From: Cohnella fermenti
GTDB taxonomy: Bacteria > Bacillota > Bacilli > Paenibacillales > Paenibacillaceae
NCBI RefSeq assembly: GCF_004801405.1
Contig: NZ_SSOB01000016.1
Location: 107,219-171,218 of the forward strand
Direction of reading: 5' to 3'
DNA length: 64,000 nucleotides
Below, in pieces: positions 1 to 9,361 of this stretch. The notes beneath the pieces were generated by a model. It saw only the letters and a list, made by a program, of their open reading frames with translations, ran no database searches and had not been told where the DNA came from. Made by a program: the position numbers and the translations under genes. The number at the start of each line of letters is the position of its first letter. The stretch's first letter is position 1.

Positions 1-3
1 ACC

Positions 4-387
4 ATGTTCCGCACGATGATGAAGTCCAAGATTCACCGCGCGACCGTCACGGAAGCGAATTTGCATTATGTAGGCAGCATCACCATCGACCAGAATCTGA
101 TGGAAGCGGTCGATATTCTTCCGGACGAGAAGGTACAGATTGTCAACAATAACAATGGCGCCCGCCTGGAGACTTATGTCATTCCGGGGCCCAGAGGGTC
201 CGGCGTCATCTGCCTGAACGGCGCCGCAGCCCGGCTGGTGCAGCCCGGCGATGTCGTCATTATTATCGCGTACGCGCTTGTTACGGAAGAAGAGGCAAGG
301 AATCACCGTCCGAAGATCGCGATTATGGACGAAGGTAACCAGTTGGCCAGATTGCTGGCGGAAGAGCCTCATTCGACCGTCTTGTAA
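4..387 (+). CDS. panD: Aspartate 1-decarboxylase proenzyme
   Basis: Decarboxylates L-aspartate to beta-alanine in the cytoplasm for pantothenate and CoA synthesis. The 127-residue length is normal for the pyruvoyl proenzyme. The self-cleavage site Gly24-Ser25 lies in the motif YVGSITID; Ser25 becomes the pyruvoyl cofactor in this family. Tyr58 (LETY), important for processing and catalysis in the family, is also present. Only three bases precede the ATG, so its ribosome-binding site and the usual panB/panC partners are outside the window. Family identification is secure. Confidence 0.96.
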   Translation: MFRTMMKSKIHRATVTEANLHYVGSITIDQNLMEAVDILPDEKVQIVNNNNGARLETYVIPGPRGSGVICLNGAAARLVQPGDVVIIIAYALVTEEEARNHRPKIAIMDEGNQLARLLAEEPHSTVL

Positions 388-454
388 AAGCGTATGAAAC
401 CCCCGCCCGGAACGCAGAATGAGCAGTAGCCGAAGCGATTGGGGGAGTTAACGA

Positions 455-1168
455 ATGATCCAGCAATGGTTCGCCGCATTAAACGACACCCTGGACGATC
501 TCATTCGACGTTATCCGGAAGCCTCGCCCGAACAAAAAAACGAGCTCGAACAGCAATGGGACGTGTTAAAGGCCTTAAGTGATGATATTATTGAATCATG
601 GCTTCAGTTCGAGGACAAGATGGCGATCTACCGGGACATGAGGCATCCGCATCCGTCCCCGCCGGCTCCGTCGGCCGCTCAATCGACTCAGACCGCTCCG
701 TCGGCTCATGCGGGCAAGGCGGCGCCGGCCGCGTGCACAGACCCCGATCATCCGATGTGGGTCCCTTACTCGAAGGGACAAGGGTACTTCCAGTTGCATA
801 TGTTCCGCGAAGGGGCTTGCCAATTCGAGGAGACGCTGAAGCTGGAGCCCGAATTCCACGCCGCCCGGCTGTTCCTTGCGATGTGCCGGATGCATCTCGG
901 CGAATTCGAGGACGCTCAGCGCCACTTCCAGTGGATCGCGGCGGTGTCGGAGCAGCCGAAGCTGCAGGCGATCGCGTGGAATGCCCTCGGCTGCGTCCAG
1001 GCGGTATACGCCAATCTGGTGCAAGCCCAAAGTTATTTCCAGAGGGCGGCGGAAGCCGATCCAAGCTTCGAGGACCCGCGCCGCAACCTGGAATCGTGCA
1101 GGAATCGTTCCGGCCAATTGCAATTGCAATTCGGAAGCTTGGAGATGCAGACGCTCGTGAAGGCATGA
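455..1168 (+). CDS. TPR-repeat protein
   Basis: A 237-residue protein without signal peptide or membrane segment. Residues 1-60 are charged and probably helical. Residues 65-95 form a Pro/Ala/Ser-rich linker. From about residue 100 there are three tetratricopeptide-like repeats with the usual small/aromatic spacing (GQGYFQLHMFREGACQFEETL, then ARLFLAMCRMHLGEFEDAQRHF, then WNALGCVQAVYANLVQAQSYF). Such proteins are protein-interaction adaptors; the partner cannot be read from sequence. It lies between panD and dinG with short gaps and is probably co-transcribed. The ATG follows a good GGGGGAG site. The specific function is unknown. Confidence 0.85.
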   Translation: MIQQWFAALNDTLDDLIRRYPEASPEQKNELEQQWDVLKALSDDIIESWLQFEDKMAIYRDMRHPHPSPPAPSAAQSTQTAPSAHAGKAAPAACTDPDHPMWVPYSKGQGYFQLHMFREGACQFEETLKLEPEFHAARLFLAMCRMHLGEFEDAQRHFQWIAAVSEQPKLQAIAWNALGCVQAVYANLVQAQSYFQRAAEADPSFEDPRRNLESCRNRSGQLQLQFGSLEMQTLVKA

Positions 1169-1290
1169 GGACCTGATCGCCTGATCGCCTCTATGGCGCA
1201 CGATGCCAGCTTGATCGACACGCCTGCCCAAGCGAACGCCCCCTGCGCCGATCCGCCGCGCGGACACCCCGCCAGGAAAGGAAGGCAGGC

Positions 1291-4206
1291 ATGATATACG
1301 CCGTTCTTGATTTTGAGACGACGGGAACTTCTCCCGAGCAAGATGAAATTATACAAGTAGGTTTGGCCCTTATCGATGATACCGGAATGATCGGGGAACC
1401 GTTCGCTTCTTATGTAAAGCCGTCGAAGCCGATCCCGGAATGGATCACGAAGCTGACCGGGATCGACGACGAGACGGTGAAGGAAGCGCCGGCTGTCGAC
1501 GAGATGCTGAGCGCTCTCGTGCCGCTGCTACAGGATGCTGTCATCGTCGCGCATAATGCGGACTTCGACGTCTCGTTCTTGCAGGCCGCCCTGGATAAGA
1601 GCGGCTATTTGCCGTTCGGCGGAAGAGTGCTCGACACGGTCGCATTGTCGCGGCTGATGTTCCCCTCGATGCCGTCTTACCGTCTCGGGGCCTTGACGCA
1701 GAGCCTCGGCATCGGCCACGATCGGCCGCATCAGGCGGACAGCGACGCCCTCTCGACCGCGGAGCTGTTCCTGAGGGCGGTGGAGCGCCTGCGCTCGCTT
1801 CCGCTGCTTACGTTGCAGCGGCTGGCTTCCTTGTTCGATCCGGACCGCCACGACATCGGATGGCTTGTTCATGATACGCTCGTCTGGCGGGAGATGAATC
1901 CTCATCTGGGAGACGGCGGCCATGAGTTTTATCGCCAATTCGCGCTTAACGTAACGGACTGGACCGAAGACGAGGAAGCCAAGGAAGCGGCCGCCCGGCA
2001 GGAGCTGGAGACGAGCGAACAGTTGTCCGCAACGGAGTTCCCGGCGTTCATGGCGGACGTTCGAACGCGGCTGAAGGAGCTGTTCCCGTCCTACGAGTCG
2101 AGGCAAGGGCAGGACCTGATGTTCGATGAAGTTTTCGGCGCGCTTAATGAAGATTCCCACTTGATGGTCGAGGCCGGCACGGGAACCGGCAAGTCCCTCG
2201 GCTACTTGCTCCCTTCTCTGTATTATGGATTGAAGGAGAACAAAAAAATCATCGTCAGCACCCATACGATCCAGCTTCAGGAGCAGCTCCGGCAACGCGA
2301 TCTGCCGCTTCTGCAGCAGGTGCTGCCGGTGCCGTTCAAGGCTTCCGTCTTCAAGGGACGTTCCAACTACCTGTGCCTGCGCAAGTTCGAGCAGCAGATG
2401 CAAGTACCCGAGGTTGCGCTCGGCAAGGATGACCTCGTCACCCGCGGTCAGATGACCGTATGGCTCGGCGAGACGGAGCGCGGGGAAGCGGAGGAGCTGA
2501 ATCTCGGCGGTCGCTCCAAGGACGAATGGAACGCGGTCGCCAGCGACGCGGATTCCTGCCTCAACCGCCAGTGTCCGTGGTTCCGCAAGTGCTTCTACCA
2601 TCGGGCGCGCCAGGAGGCGAACCGCGCCGATCTGATCATTACGAACCATGCGCTTGTCTTCACCGATATGCGAGCCGAGAATCGGCTGCTGCCGTCTTAC
2701 GATCGGCTGATCGTGGACGAGGCGCATCATCTTGAGGAAGTGGCGAGCCATCATCTCGGCCAGCGAACGGGCTACCAGACGCTGCTGAATCCGCTCCTCC
2801 GGCTATGGAAGGACGCGCGCAGCGGCCAGGTCGTCCATCTGATGAGCCTGCTCGCCAGCTCCGGCGACGAATACGCTTCGGCCTGGACCGAGAAGCTGGA
2901 GGAAGCCGGCTCCAAGCTGATCGCGATTCGCGAGGCGTGGGAGATCTGGATGGATCGGCTGTACGGCTTGCTGTACGCGCACTCCTCCGTCGAAGAGAGC
3001 GGCAGCCTCACCTATCGGTTCCGAACGGCCGAGCTTCCGGAAGGATGGGATGCCCTGCAGGTCGACGGCAACAATGTCGTTCAACTGCTCAGCGACGTCA
3101 TTCGTCCGCTCGAGAAGCTGATTGTCGACATCCGGGAGAGGACGGACGAGCTGACGGTGCAGGCGCTTATGACCGACCTCGGGGGAAGCGTAAAGGAGCT
3201 TGCCCAGATCCGGGCCGATCTGCAGGCGTTCGTCTCGCTCGGCAACAAGGACTTCGTCTATTGGCTCGAAGGCAACACGCAGTATCGCGGGCGGTCCGTC
3301 GTCATGTACGGCGTTCCGGCCGATGTCAGCGCATTGCTCAAGGAAGGCATGTTCGACCGCAAGGCCAGTGTCGTTCTGACTTCCGCGACATTGACCGTCG
3401 ACAAGACGTTCAATTACGTGAAGGAGCAGCTTGGCCTCGATGATGCCGAGAAGCAGGGGCGCCTGAAGACCGCTCAGGTGCCGTCTTCGTTCAAGTACCG
3501 CGAGCAGGCGCTTGTGCTTATTCCGCGGGACTTCCCGAACATTCGCGGGAAGGACGGCGATCCGCAATTCCTCACGGCCTTGACCGAATCCATCGCCAGC
3601 GTCGCCGTGGTGACGGGCGGCCGGATGCTTGTGCTGTTCACGTCGCATCGGATGCTGAAGGCGGTCTACACGCCGCTGAAGGAACGGCTCGCGGAGCAGC
3701 GGATCGAAGTGCTCGGGCAAGGCATCGACGGCAGCAGCCGCAGCCGGCTGACCCGGCAGTTCCAGGAACAGAAGAGTTCCGTCCTGCTTGGAACGAGCAG
3801 CTTCTGGGAAGGCGTCGATCTGCCGGGGGATGCGCTCACCTGCCTCGCGATCGTTCGGCTGCCGTTCCAGCCGCCGAACCATCCGGTGAACGAAGCGAAG
3901 GCCGAGCGGCTGACCGCGGAGAAGAAGAACCCGTTCATGAAGCTGTCGCTGCCGCAAGCGGTTATCCGCTTCAAGCAAGGGTTCGGGCGGCTCGTCCGCA
4001 CCGCGACCGACCGAGGAATCGTTATCGTCTACGACACCCGGGTGATCGACACGAACTATGGCAAATATTTTCTATACTCGCTGCCCGGTCCGAAGATGGA
4101 GCATCTGCCGAATGCGGGGCTGGCGGGAAGAGTGAAGGAATGGCTGGACATGGCCGAGGCAGTGCCTGCGGGTCCCGTTCAGCCTCAGGAGGGCGAAGCG
4201 ACATGA
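1291..4206 (+). CDS. dinG: DinG-family helicase with N-terminal 3'-5' exonuclease domain
   Basis: A 971-residue fusion typical of Gram-positive DinG. Residues 1-170 are a DnaQ/epsilon-like DEDDh exonuclease: DFETTG at the start, HNADFD near residue 90 and HQADSDA near 150. The rest is an XPD-like superfamily 2 helicase with Walker A (GTGTGKS, about residues 296-302) and DEAH at 476-479. Four cysteines (362, 423, 428, 434) lie where XPD/DinG helicases hold a 4Fe-4S cluster, so a cluster is plausible; that is inference. Expected role: DNA repair or removal of unusual nucleic-acid structures. The stop overlaps the rex start by four bases (ATGA), so the two are translationally coupled. Confidence 0.95.
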   Translation: MIYAVLDFETTGTSPEQDEIIQVGLALIDDTGMIGEPFASYVKPSKPIPEWITKLTGIDDETVKEAPAVDEMLSALVPLLQDAVIVAHNADFDVSFLQAALDKSGYLPFGGRVLDTVALSRLMFPSMPSYRLGALTQSLGIGHDRPHQADSDALSTAELFLRAVERLRSLPLLTLQRLASLFDPDRHDIGWLVHDTLVWREMNPHLGDGGHEFYRQFALNVTDWTEDEEAKEAAARQELETSEQLSATEFPAFMADVRTRLKELFPSYESRQGQDLMFDEVFGALNEDSHLMVEAGTGTGKSLGYLLPSLYYGLKENKKIIVSTHTIQLQEQLRQRDLPLLQQVLPVPFKASVFKGRSNYLCLRKFEQQMQVPEVALGKDDLVTRGQMTVWLGETERGEAEELNLGGRSKDEWNAVASDADSCLNRQCPWFRKCFYHRARQEANRADLIITNHALVFTDMRAENRLLPSYDRLIVDEAHHLEEVASHHLGQRTGYQTLLNPLLRLWKDARSGQVVHLMSLLASSGDEYASAWTEKLEEAGSKLIAIREAWEIWMDRLYGLLYAHSSVEESGSLTYRFRTAELPEGWDALQVDGNNVVQLLSDVIRPLEKLIVDIRERTDELTVQALMTDLGGSVKELAQIRADLQAFVSLGNKDFVYWLEGNTQYRGRSVVMYGVPADVSALLKEGMFDRKASVVLTSATLTVDKTFNYVKEQLGLDDAEKQGRLKTAQVPSSFKYREQALVLIPRDFPNIRGKDGDPQFLTALTESIASVAVVTGGRMLVLFTSHRMLKAVYTPLKERLAEQRIEVLGQGIDGSSRSRLTRQFQEQKSSVLLGTSSFWEGVDLPGDALTCLAIVRLPFQPPNHPVNEAKAERLTAEKKNPFMKLSLPQAVIRFKQGFGRLVRTATDRGIVIVYDTRVIDTNYGKYFLYSLPGPKMEHLPNAGLAGRVKEWLDMAEAVPAGPVQPQEGEAT

Positions 4207-4832
4207 AGCCGGATAAAATCTCCGAAGCGGTAGTCCGCAGACTGCCCGTATATCTCCGATATTTGAACGAACTAAGCAGCACGGACATCCTGACGGTATC
4301 CTCGCAGGAGCTCGGCAGGAAGCTGGACCTCAACCCGGCCCAGATTCGCAAGGATCTGGCCTACTTCGGCGACTTCGGCCGCAAGGGCGTCGGCTACAAC
4401 GTCATCTATCTGATCGAGAAGATCCGCCAGATTCTGCAGCTCGACGAGCCTCGCCATGTCGCTCTGGTCGGAACGGGCAACCTGGGCAGGGCGCTCTGCA
4501 ATTACAACATGAAGGAGAACGTCAAGATCGTCGCGGTATTCGACTCCGATCCGTCGAAGATCGGCACGACGATGAACCGGCTGATCGTTCAGCCGATGGA
4601 CGAGCTCGAACAGACGGTTCGCGAGAAGGAGATCAGCATCGGCATCATCACCGTCCCGGCGAGCGAGGCCCAGAAGGTCGCGGATCGGTTCGTGACGGCG
4701 GGCATCCGGGGCATTCTGAACTTCGCTCCGACGGTGCTTCGCACGCCGGACGGCGTTCGCATTCATCATACGGATTTTACGGCGGATTTGCTCAGCTTGG
4801 CGTATTATATGGATAGCGATGACGAGACCTAA
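4203..4832 (+). CDS. rex: Redox-sensing transcriptional repressor Rex
   Basis: Dimeric repressor that senses the NADH/NAD+ ratio and controls fermentation and respiration genes. The N-terminal 80 residues are a winged helix (SSQELGRKLDLNPAQIRKDL), followed by a Rossmann domain with GTGNLGRAL. The C-terminal helix ending in YYMDSDD is the domain-swap helix of the family. The start is set at the ATG at 4203 because AGGAGGG stands just upstream and the protein then begins MKPDKISEAVVRRLP, as in other Rex proteins; this gives 209 residues, the family length. It overlaps the dinG stop by four bases. Confidence 0.96.
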   Translation: MKPDKISEAVVRRLPVYLRYLNELSSTDILTVSSQELGRKLDLNPAQIRKDLAYFGDFGRKGVGYNVIYLIEKIRQILQLDEPRHVALVGTGNLGRALCNYNMKENVKIVAVFDSDPSKIGTTMNRLIVQPMDELEQTVREKEISIGIITVPASEAQKVADRFVTAGIRGILNFAPTVLRTPDGVRIHHTDFTADLLSLAYYMDSDDET

Positions 4833-4865
4833 GCAAGGTCTATAACGGAGAGGATAGAAGAGACT

Positions 4866-6170
4866 ATGACGCATTGGTTAATCGAGAACGGCTTGTTCGT
4901 TACCATGAACCCGGAGCAGCCTGTCTTCAAGGGGTGGCTGTCCGTAGAAGGAACTGCGATCGCGGCGATGGGAGAGGGCGAGGCTCCGGCCGAGCTGCGG
5001 GACACCGCCTCCGAGAAGATCGACGGCGAAGGCCATCTGTTCCTTCCGGGGCTTGTCAACACGCACGGGCACGCGGCGATGTCCCTTCTTCGCGGGCTTG
5101 CGGACGATCTGGTGCTGCAGGACTGGTTGGAAAATCACATGTGGCCCATGGAAGGGAAGTTTACCGGAGACGACGTCTACTGGGGCACTTCGCTCGCGGC
5201 CGCGGAGATGATCTTGAGCGGGACGACAACGTTCCTTGACATGTACGACCATATGGATCGCGTTGCCGAGGTGGTCGAGAACTCCGGGCTGCGCGCGACG
5301 CTCGCCCGCGGTGTTATCGGTCTATGCCCGCCGGACGTGCAGACGGCGAAGCTGGAGGAGGCGGTCTCGTTCGCGAAGCGCTGGCATGGAGGGGCGAACG
5401 GCCGCATTCAGGTCATGATGTCGCCGCACGCGCCGTATACGTGCCCGCCGGATTATATCGAGCGCATCGTCGCGGCCGCGCACGAGCTTCAGCTTCCGCT
5501 CCATACGCATATGTCGGAGACGTCGGCCGAAGTCGCTTCCAATGTGAAGGACTACGGAGCGCGCCCGGTCGCGCATCTCGACAAGCTCGGCTTGTTCTCG
5601 CGGCCTTCGCTCGTGGCTCATGCGGTGCATCTGACGGACGAGGAGATCGCGCTGCTTGCCGAACGCGGCGTTGCGGTGTCGCACAATCCGGTCAGCAACC
5701 TGAAGCTGGCCAGCGGCGTCGCCCGCGTGCCCGAACTGCTCCGCGCGGGCGTCACGGTGTCTCTTGGCACGGACAGCGCCGCAAGCAACAACAATCTGGA
5801 CCTGTTCGAGGAGATCCGGCTGGCCGCGCTGCTTCATAAGGGAGTGTCCGGCGATCCGACGGCCGTTCCGGCGGCGGAAGCGCTGCGCATGGGAACGGTC
5901 TACGGCGCGAAGGCGCTTGGGCTGGAAGGAACCGTCGGCGTCTTGAAGCCGGGAATGAAGGCGGATCTGATCGGCGTCTCCATCCGGAAGCCGCACTTCG
6001 TGCCGGCGACGGATTACGTCTCGCATCTCGTCTATGCCGCTTCGGGAGCGGATGTCGCCCACGTCTGGGTCGACGGGAAGCAACTGCTGCGGAACCGCGA
6101 ACTGCTGACGCTTGACGTCGAGCAGATCCGGTACGAAGCGCAGCGCTGCTTCGACAGGCTCCGCGCATGA
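4866..6170 (+). CDS. mtaD: 5-methylthioadenosine/S-adenosylhomocysteine deaminase
   Basis: Amidohydrolase-superfamily deaminase of 434 residues that converts methylthioadenosine, SAH or related adenosine compounds to inosine forms in purine and methionine salvage. The metal-binding HxH motif is at His67 and His69 (NTHGHAAM); further metal or catalytic ligands are in HTHMSE, the VAHAVHL segment and LGTDSAASNN. The ATG is preceded by GGAGAGGAT. The stop overlaps the following TseB-like gene by four bases. Substrate choice within the TrzA/MtaD/SsnA family cannot be fixed from sequence alone. Confidence 0.88.
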   Translation: MTHWLIENGLFVTMNPEQPVFKGWLSVEGTAIAAMGEGEAPAELRDTASEKIDGEGHLFLPGLVNTHGHAAMSLLRGLADDLVLQDWLENHMWPMEGKFTGDDVYWGTSLAAAEMILSGTTTFLDMYDHMDRVAEVVENSGLRATLARGVIGLCPPDVQTAKLEEAVSFAKRWHGGANGRIQVMMSPHAPYTCPPDYIERIVAAAHELQLPLHTHMSETSAEVASNVKDYGARPVAHLDKLGLFSRPSLVAHAVHLTDEEIALLAERGVAVSHNPVSNLKLASGVARVPELLRAGVTVSLGTDSAASNNNLDLFEEIRLAALLHKGVSGDPTAVPAAEALRMGTVYGAKALGLEGTVGVLKPGMKADLIGVSIRKPHFVPATDYVSHLVYAASGADVAHVWVDGKQLLRNRELLTLDVEQIRYEAQRCFDRLRA

Positions 6171-6694
6171 GTCTCAGCCGCCTCGAAGACCGCCGCCGGA
6201 CGCACGGGATTCCGGCTTGGCGCTACATCCTGCTCGCGGCGCTGTTCCTGCTCTTCCTGTGTGTCGCCTTCTTCGTCTACGTCCGCTCGGCGGACGCCGA
6301 GTATACGGCCGACGAGCGGAAGGCGATTCGGCTTGCGCTCTCGGAAGGCGGTCTTGCGAACGTCGACGCCACGTACAAGCACGTCTGGGAAGAGACGGTG
6401 TGGGTCGTTATCGGCACCGACGCGCAAGGAGACAAGCGAATTGTCTGGGAGCGGGAGAGCGGCATCTCCGCCGAGCAGATGTCGGCCGGCTACGACGAGG
6501 ACCAGATCGTGTCGAGGTTCCGGATCGACCATCCGGGAGACGACATCGTCCGGATTCTGCCGGGGTGGTTCCAGAATGAGCCTGCCTGGGAGATCCGATA
6601 TGTGACCGACGCCGCGTCGAAGCTGCAGGCGATCGACTTCTATCAGTTCCATTCCGGCGAGCATCTGAAGACATATGATCTTCCCGGCAAGTGA
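6167..6694 (+). CDS. YpmB/TseB-like membrane protein (DUF5590)
   Basis: A 175-residue protein with a short cytoplasmic tail, one membrane anchor (residues 19-41, WRYILLAALFLLFLCVAFFV) and an extracellular domain. The arrangement and the segment VWVVIGTDAQGDKRIVW resemble the TseB/YpmB family, which in B. subtilis influences peptidoglycan synthesis through penicillin-binding proteins. In B. subtilis ypmB sits beside aspB and asnS; neither is adjacent here. It overlaps mtaD by four bases and is followed by a terminator. Confidence 0.75.
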   Translation: MSLSRLEDRRRTHGIPAWRYILLAALFLLFLCVAFFVYVRSADAEYTADERKAIRLALSEGGLANVDATYKHVWEETVWVVIGTDAQGDKRIVWERESGISAEQMSAGYDEDQIVSRFRIDHPGDDIVRILPGWFQNEPAWEIRYVTDAASKLQAIDFYQFHSGEHLKTYDLPGK

Positions 6695-6736
6695 TCGCTT
6701 CATCGATCTGCATCATATAGCACCGCATACCGCGAA

Positions 6737-6765
6737 CGTTCGGGCTTCTCGCCTGGGCGTTTTTT
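6737..6765 (+). terminator. Rho-independent terminator after the tseB-like gene
   Basis: CGTTCGGGC (6737-6745) pairs, with some G-T pairs, with GCCTGGGCG (6751-6759) around the loop TTCTC, and six T residues follow. Confidence 0.75.
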
Positions 6766-6909
6766 GCCCATTCCTGTCGATTGCGATTCGAGGTGGCAGC
6801 TCTGCCAACCATTAGCGGACGCCAAGTCTGCTAGTTAATGATATACTTAGCGTATTGCATCAAGTGTATACGAGGTTGACGCGCTTATCGCGAAGGAGGG
6901 CATTGCGGT

Positions 6910-7443
6910 ATGAAATTGAGAATCCTGCCGGTTGCGATTACTGCCGTATTGTCCGCGGCGCTTCTGTTCGGCGGATGGTACGCATACGGGCACTACGGAG
7001 TAGAGAAGCCGCTCGATAAAGTAGCCTCGTCGCTGCCCGGCGTCGTGTCGGCCGAGACAAGCAATTCGGTTAACAAGGTTGTTCTGACGGTGAAGCTGTC
7101 TTCGGAGGCCGATCTGGCGGATATTTATCATAAAGTACGGACGGAAGGCTCGGGATCGATCGGCAGCAAGTCGCTGGAGCTGGTCATCAGCGAACCCGAG
7201 GACGCTCAGCTTGAGAAAGCCTGGCGCTCGGCGCTGTTCGAGGTTGCCGAAGCGATGGAGCATCGCGAGTATTCCGGCGTGAAGGACGCGATGGACGAGC
7301 TGATGGAGCAGGTTCCGGGGCTTGAAGCCGAGACGGAGATGGACGACACGAACGTCTATGTCAGCCTGAGGATGGGAGACGCGGCCAAGTACGTGATTCT
7401 GCCGCGCAGCGGCCAGGAGATGGGGGTGTGGCCGAATGCGTAA
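6910..7443 (+). CDS. Uncharacterised membrane-anchored protein upstream of an FtsH-like protease
   Basis: A 177-residue protein with one N-terminal membrane segment (residues 5-27) and an acidic extracytoplasmic domain. I do not recognise the family. It ends inside the first codons of the next gene (8-base overlap), so it is almost certainly co-translated with the FtsH-like ATPase and may be its membrane or substrate-handling partner; that is inference from position. The start follows GAAGGAGGG at 6892-6900. Residues 60-110 (NKVVLTVKLSSEADLADIYH and beyond) look like a mixed alpha/beta fold. Confidence 0.7.
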   Translation: MKLRILPVAITAVLSAALLFGGWYAYGHYGVEKPLDKVASSLPGVVSAETSNSVNKVVLTVKLSSEADLADIYHKVRTEGSGSIGSKSLELVISEPEDAQLEKAWRSALFEVAEAMEHREYSGVKDAMDELMEQVPGLEAETEMDDTNVYVSLRMGDAAKYVILPRSGQEMGVWPNA

Positions 7444-8935
7444 CTTCCGCCAGTATGGCAAAGAGATCGCCGTCGGCTTCCTGCCGATTCTGCTCGTGTT
7501 CCTCATCTTCGCCGGCTTGCCCGCGATTCCCCTGCTGCTCGGAATTGTGATGGTCGGCGGTCTGCTGTTGCTCTCGCGCACCCGCGGAGGGCTCGCGATG
7601 AGCGCCGCGGCGAAGAAAGCGCCGGCGCGCGCGCCTCAGACGCTCTCGTTCGACGATATCGGCGGGCAGGAGCAGGCGAAGCGGGAGCTGACGGAAGCGC
7701 TCGACTTCCTCGTGAAGCAGGACCAAATAACCAAGCTCGGCATTCGCCCGCTGAAGGGCATTCTGCTGACGGGACCTCCGGGAACGGGCAAGACGCTGCT
7801 CGCCAAGGCGGCCGCCCGGCACACCCATTCGGCGTTCATCGCCGCTTCCGGCAGCGAATTCGTCGAGATGTACGTCGGCGTCGGCGCCGGCCGCATCCGC
7901 GACTTGTTTAACGAAGCGCGCAAGCAGGCAGCCAAGCTGAAGCTGGACAGCGCGATCGTCTTCATCGACGAGATCGACGGCATCGGCGGCAAGCGGGACG
8001 GAGGCCAGCATCGCGAATATGACCAGACGCTGAATCAGCTCCTCACCGAGATGGACGGCATCCAAGGCAACGAGTCGCCGCGCGTGCTGCTTATCGCCGC
8101 GACCAACCGCAAGGAACTGCTCGATGCCGCGCTGCTTCGCCCGGGCCGGTTCGACCGCCACATCCAGGTCGATCTTCCGGACAAGACCGGGCGCGAGCAT
8201 ATTCTGAAGCTTCATGCGCGCAACAAGCCGCTGGCCGAAGACGTATCGCTCGCCAAGGTGGCGGACGAGACGTTTAACTTCTCCGGCGCCCAGCTTGAGA
8301 GCGTCATGAACGAAGCGGCCATCTACGCGATGCGCGACGGATGCGAGCAGATCGGGGCGAACCATCTGGCGCTGGCGATCGACAAGGTCATGATGGGCGA
8401 GCGGATGGACCGGGAGACGACGAAGGAAGAGCGCGAGCGCGTCGCCCTGCACGAGCTGGGGCATGCCATCGTCGCCGAGTCCGTCCGTCCCGGCAGCGTG
8501 GCCCAGGTGTCGCTGACGCCGAGGGGACAGGCGCTCGGCTACGTCCGGCACCATCCGCAGCAGGACAGCTATCTGTACACGAAGCCGTTCCTCGAAGAGC
8601 AGATCATGATCGCGCTCGGCGGCGCGGTGGCGGAGGAGCTTCATTACGGCGGAAGAAGCACCGGCTCGCGCAACGACTTCGAGCAGGCGACGAACATCGC
8701 CCGCACGATGATCGAGTCCGGCATGTCGGGGCTCGGCATCGTGCATCCGCAGGCGATCACGACGGAGCGGTGGGCGGAGGAGAACGCCGCCATTCTCGAG
8801 GAGCTGACGGAGAGAACGAGAACCTTGCTCGGCGGCCAGTTGGACACCTTCCGCAAGATGCTCGATATTCTGATTCGCGAAGAGACGTTGTCCGGCGAAC
8901 AATTAAGACAGCAACTCCAAGCCGTTGCCGCATAA
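7436..8935 (+). CDS. Compact FtsH-like AAA+ zinc metalloprotease (M41)
   Basis: ATP-dependent membrane protease of 499 residues, clearly shorter than housekeeping FtsH (about 640). Two hydrophobic segments lie back to back (about residues 12-46), so the usual extracytoplasmic domain between them is missing. The AAA module has Walker A GPPGTGKT (113-120), Walker B IVFIDEID and the second region of homology with ATNRKELLDAALLRPGRFDR. The peptidase has zinc site HELGH (339-343) and the third-ligand motif TGSRNDFEQAT, so it should be active. The preceding gene overlaps it. Probably a paralogue of FtsH, with substrates unknown. Confidence 0.88.
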   Translation: MRNFRQYGKEIAVGFLPILLVFLIFAGLPAIPLLLGIVMVGGLLLLSRTRGGLAMSAAAKKAPARAPQTLSFDDIGGQEQAKRELTEALDFLVKQDQITKLGIRPLKGILLTGPPGTGKTLLAKAAARHTHSAFIAASGSEFVEMYVGVGAGRIRDLFNEARKQAAKLKLDSAIVFIDEIDGIGGKRDGGQHREYDQTLNQLLTEMDGIQGNESPRVLLIAATNRKELLDAALLRPGRFDRHIQVDLPDKTGREHILKLHARNKPLAEDVSLAKVADETFNFSGAQLESVMNEAAIYAMRDGCEQIGANHLALAIDKVMMGERMDRETTKEERERVALHELGHAIVAESVRPGSVAQVSLTPRGQALGYVRHHPQQDSYLYTKPFLEEQIMIALGGAVAEELHYGGRSTGSRNDFEQATNIARTMIESGMSGLGIVHPQAITTERWAEENAAILEELTERTRTLLGGQLDTFRKMLDILIREETLSGEQLRQQLQAVAA

Positions 8936-8952
8936 GATTAGGATAGGCGGAG

Positions 8953-8995
8953 CGGGCGCTTCCGGTCGCTAGCGGGCGGGGGGCGCCCGATTTTT
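8953..8995 (+). terminator. Terminator after the FtsH-like gene
   Basis: CGGGCGC (8953-8959) pairs with GCGCCCG (8983-8989), followed by ATTTTT. Confidence 0.8.
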
Positions 8996-9032
8996 GTCGG
9001 TATAACGAAGGTTAAAAAATTTACCGAAACAT

Positions 9033-9060
9033 TAAACTTTTTGTCGACGAGCGTCGTCTA
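9033..9060 (+). promoter_or_regulatory. Putative ECF-sigma promoter (autoregulatory)
   Basis: TAAACTTTTT at 9033-9042 and CGTCTA at 9055-9060 resemble the AAAC / CGTC elements of ECF-type promoters, with 17 bases between AAAC and CGTC. It lies about 300 bases before an ECF sigma gene, suggesting autoregulation. No transcription data; inferred from motif and position. Confidence 0.5.
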
Positions 9061-9143
9061 ATACAGATGTACTTTTGTCCAAACAACTGCAATTGTCAAA
9101 ACAAGTGCAACTAACCGGTGGGAAATTGTGTTAGCATTGTAGA

Positions 9144-9245
9144 GAGATTGCGGCAGGGAATATAGGCAGATTACGACGAGATTGTGTCAGGGAATATAGG
9201 AAGATTATGACGAGATTGCATCAGGGAATATAGAGGAATTATAGA
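9144..9245 (+). repeat. Three tandem 34-bp repeats in the leader of the ECF sigma gene
   Basis: Units begin at 9144, 9178 and 9212, each starting GAGATTG and containing CAGGGAATATAG. Copies differ at a few positions and the third is slightly shorter. They lie between the putative ECF promoter and the sigma coding region, where an operator or leader role is possible. Confidence 0.85.
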
Positions 9246-9361
9246 TATAAATGGGAAGAGATTTGTAGAGAAAAATGAAATTTTCCTCCCGACTTAATAA
9301 AAATTTTAGAAATAGTGAACCGATGAAGCAATCGTATCGTCAAACGAAGAGGTGGACGGTT

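Noticed and set aside
9275..9361. ATG 9275 or 9323 as the ECF sigma start
   Set aside because: Neither has a good ribosome site, and the extra residues do not fit the family; TTG 9362 has AGAGGTGG six bases upstream. Not excluded experimentally.
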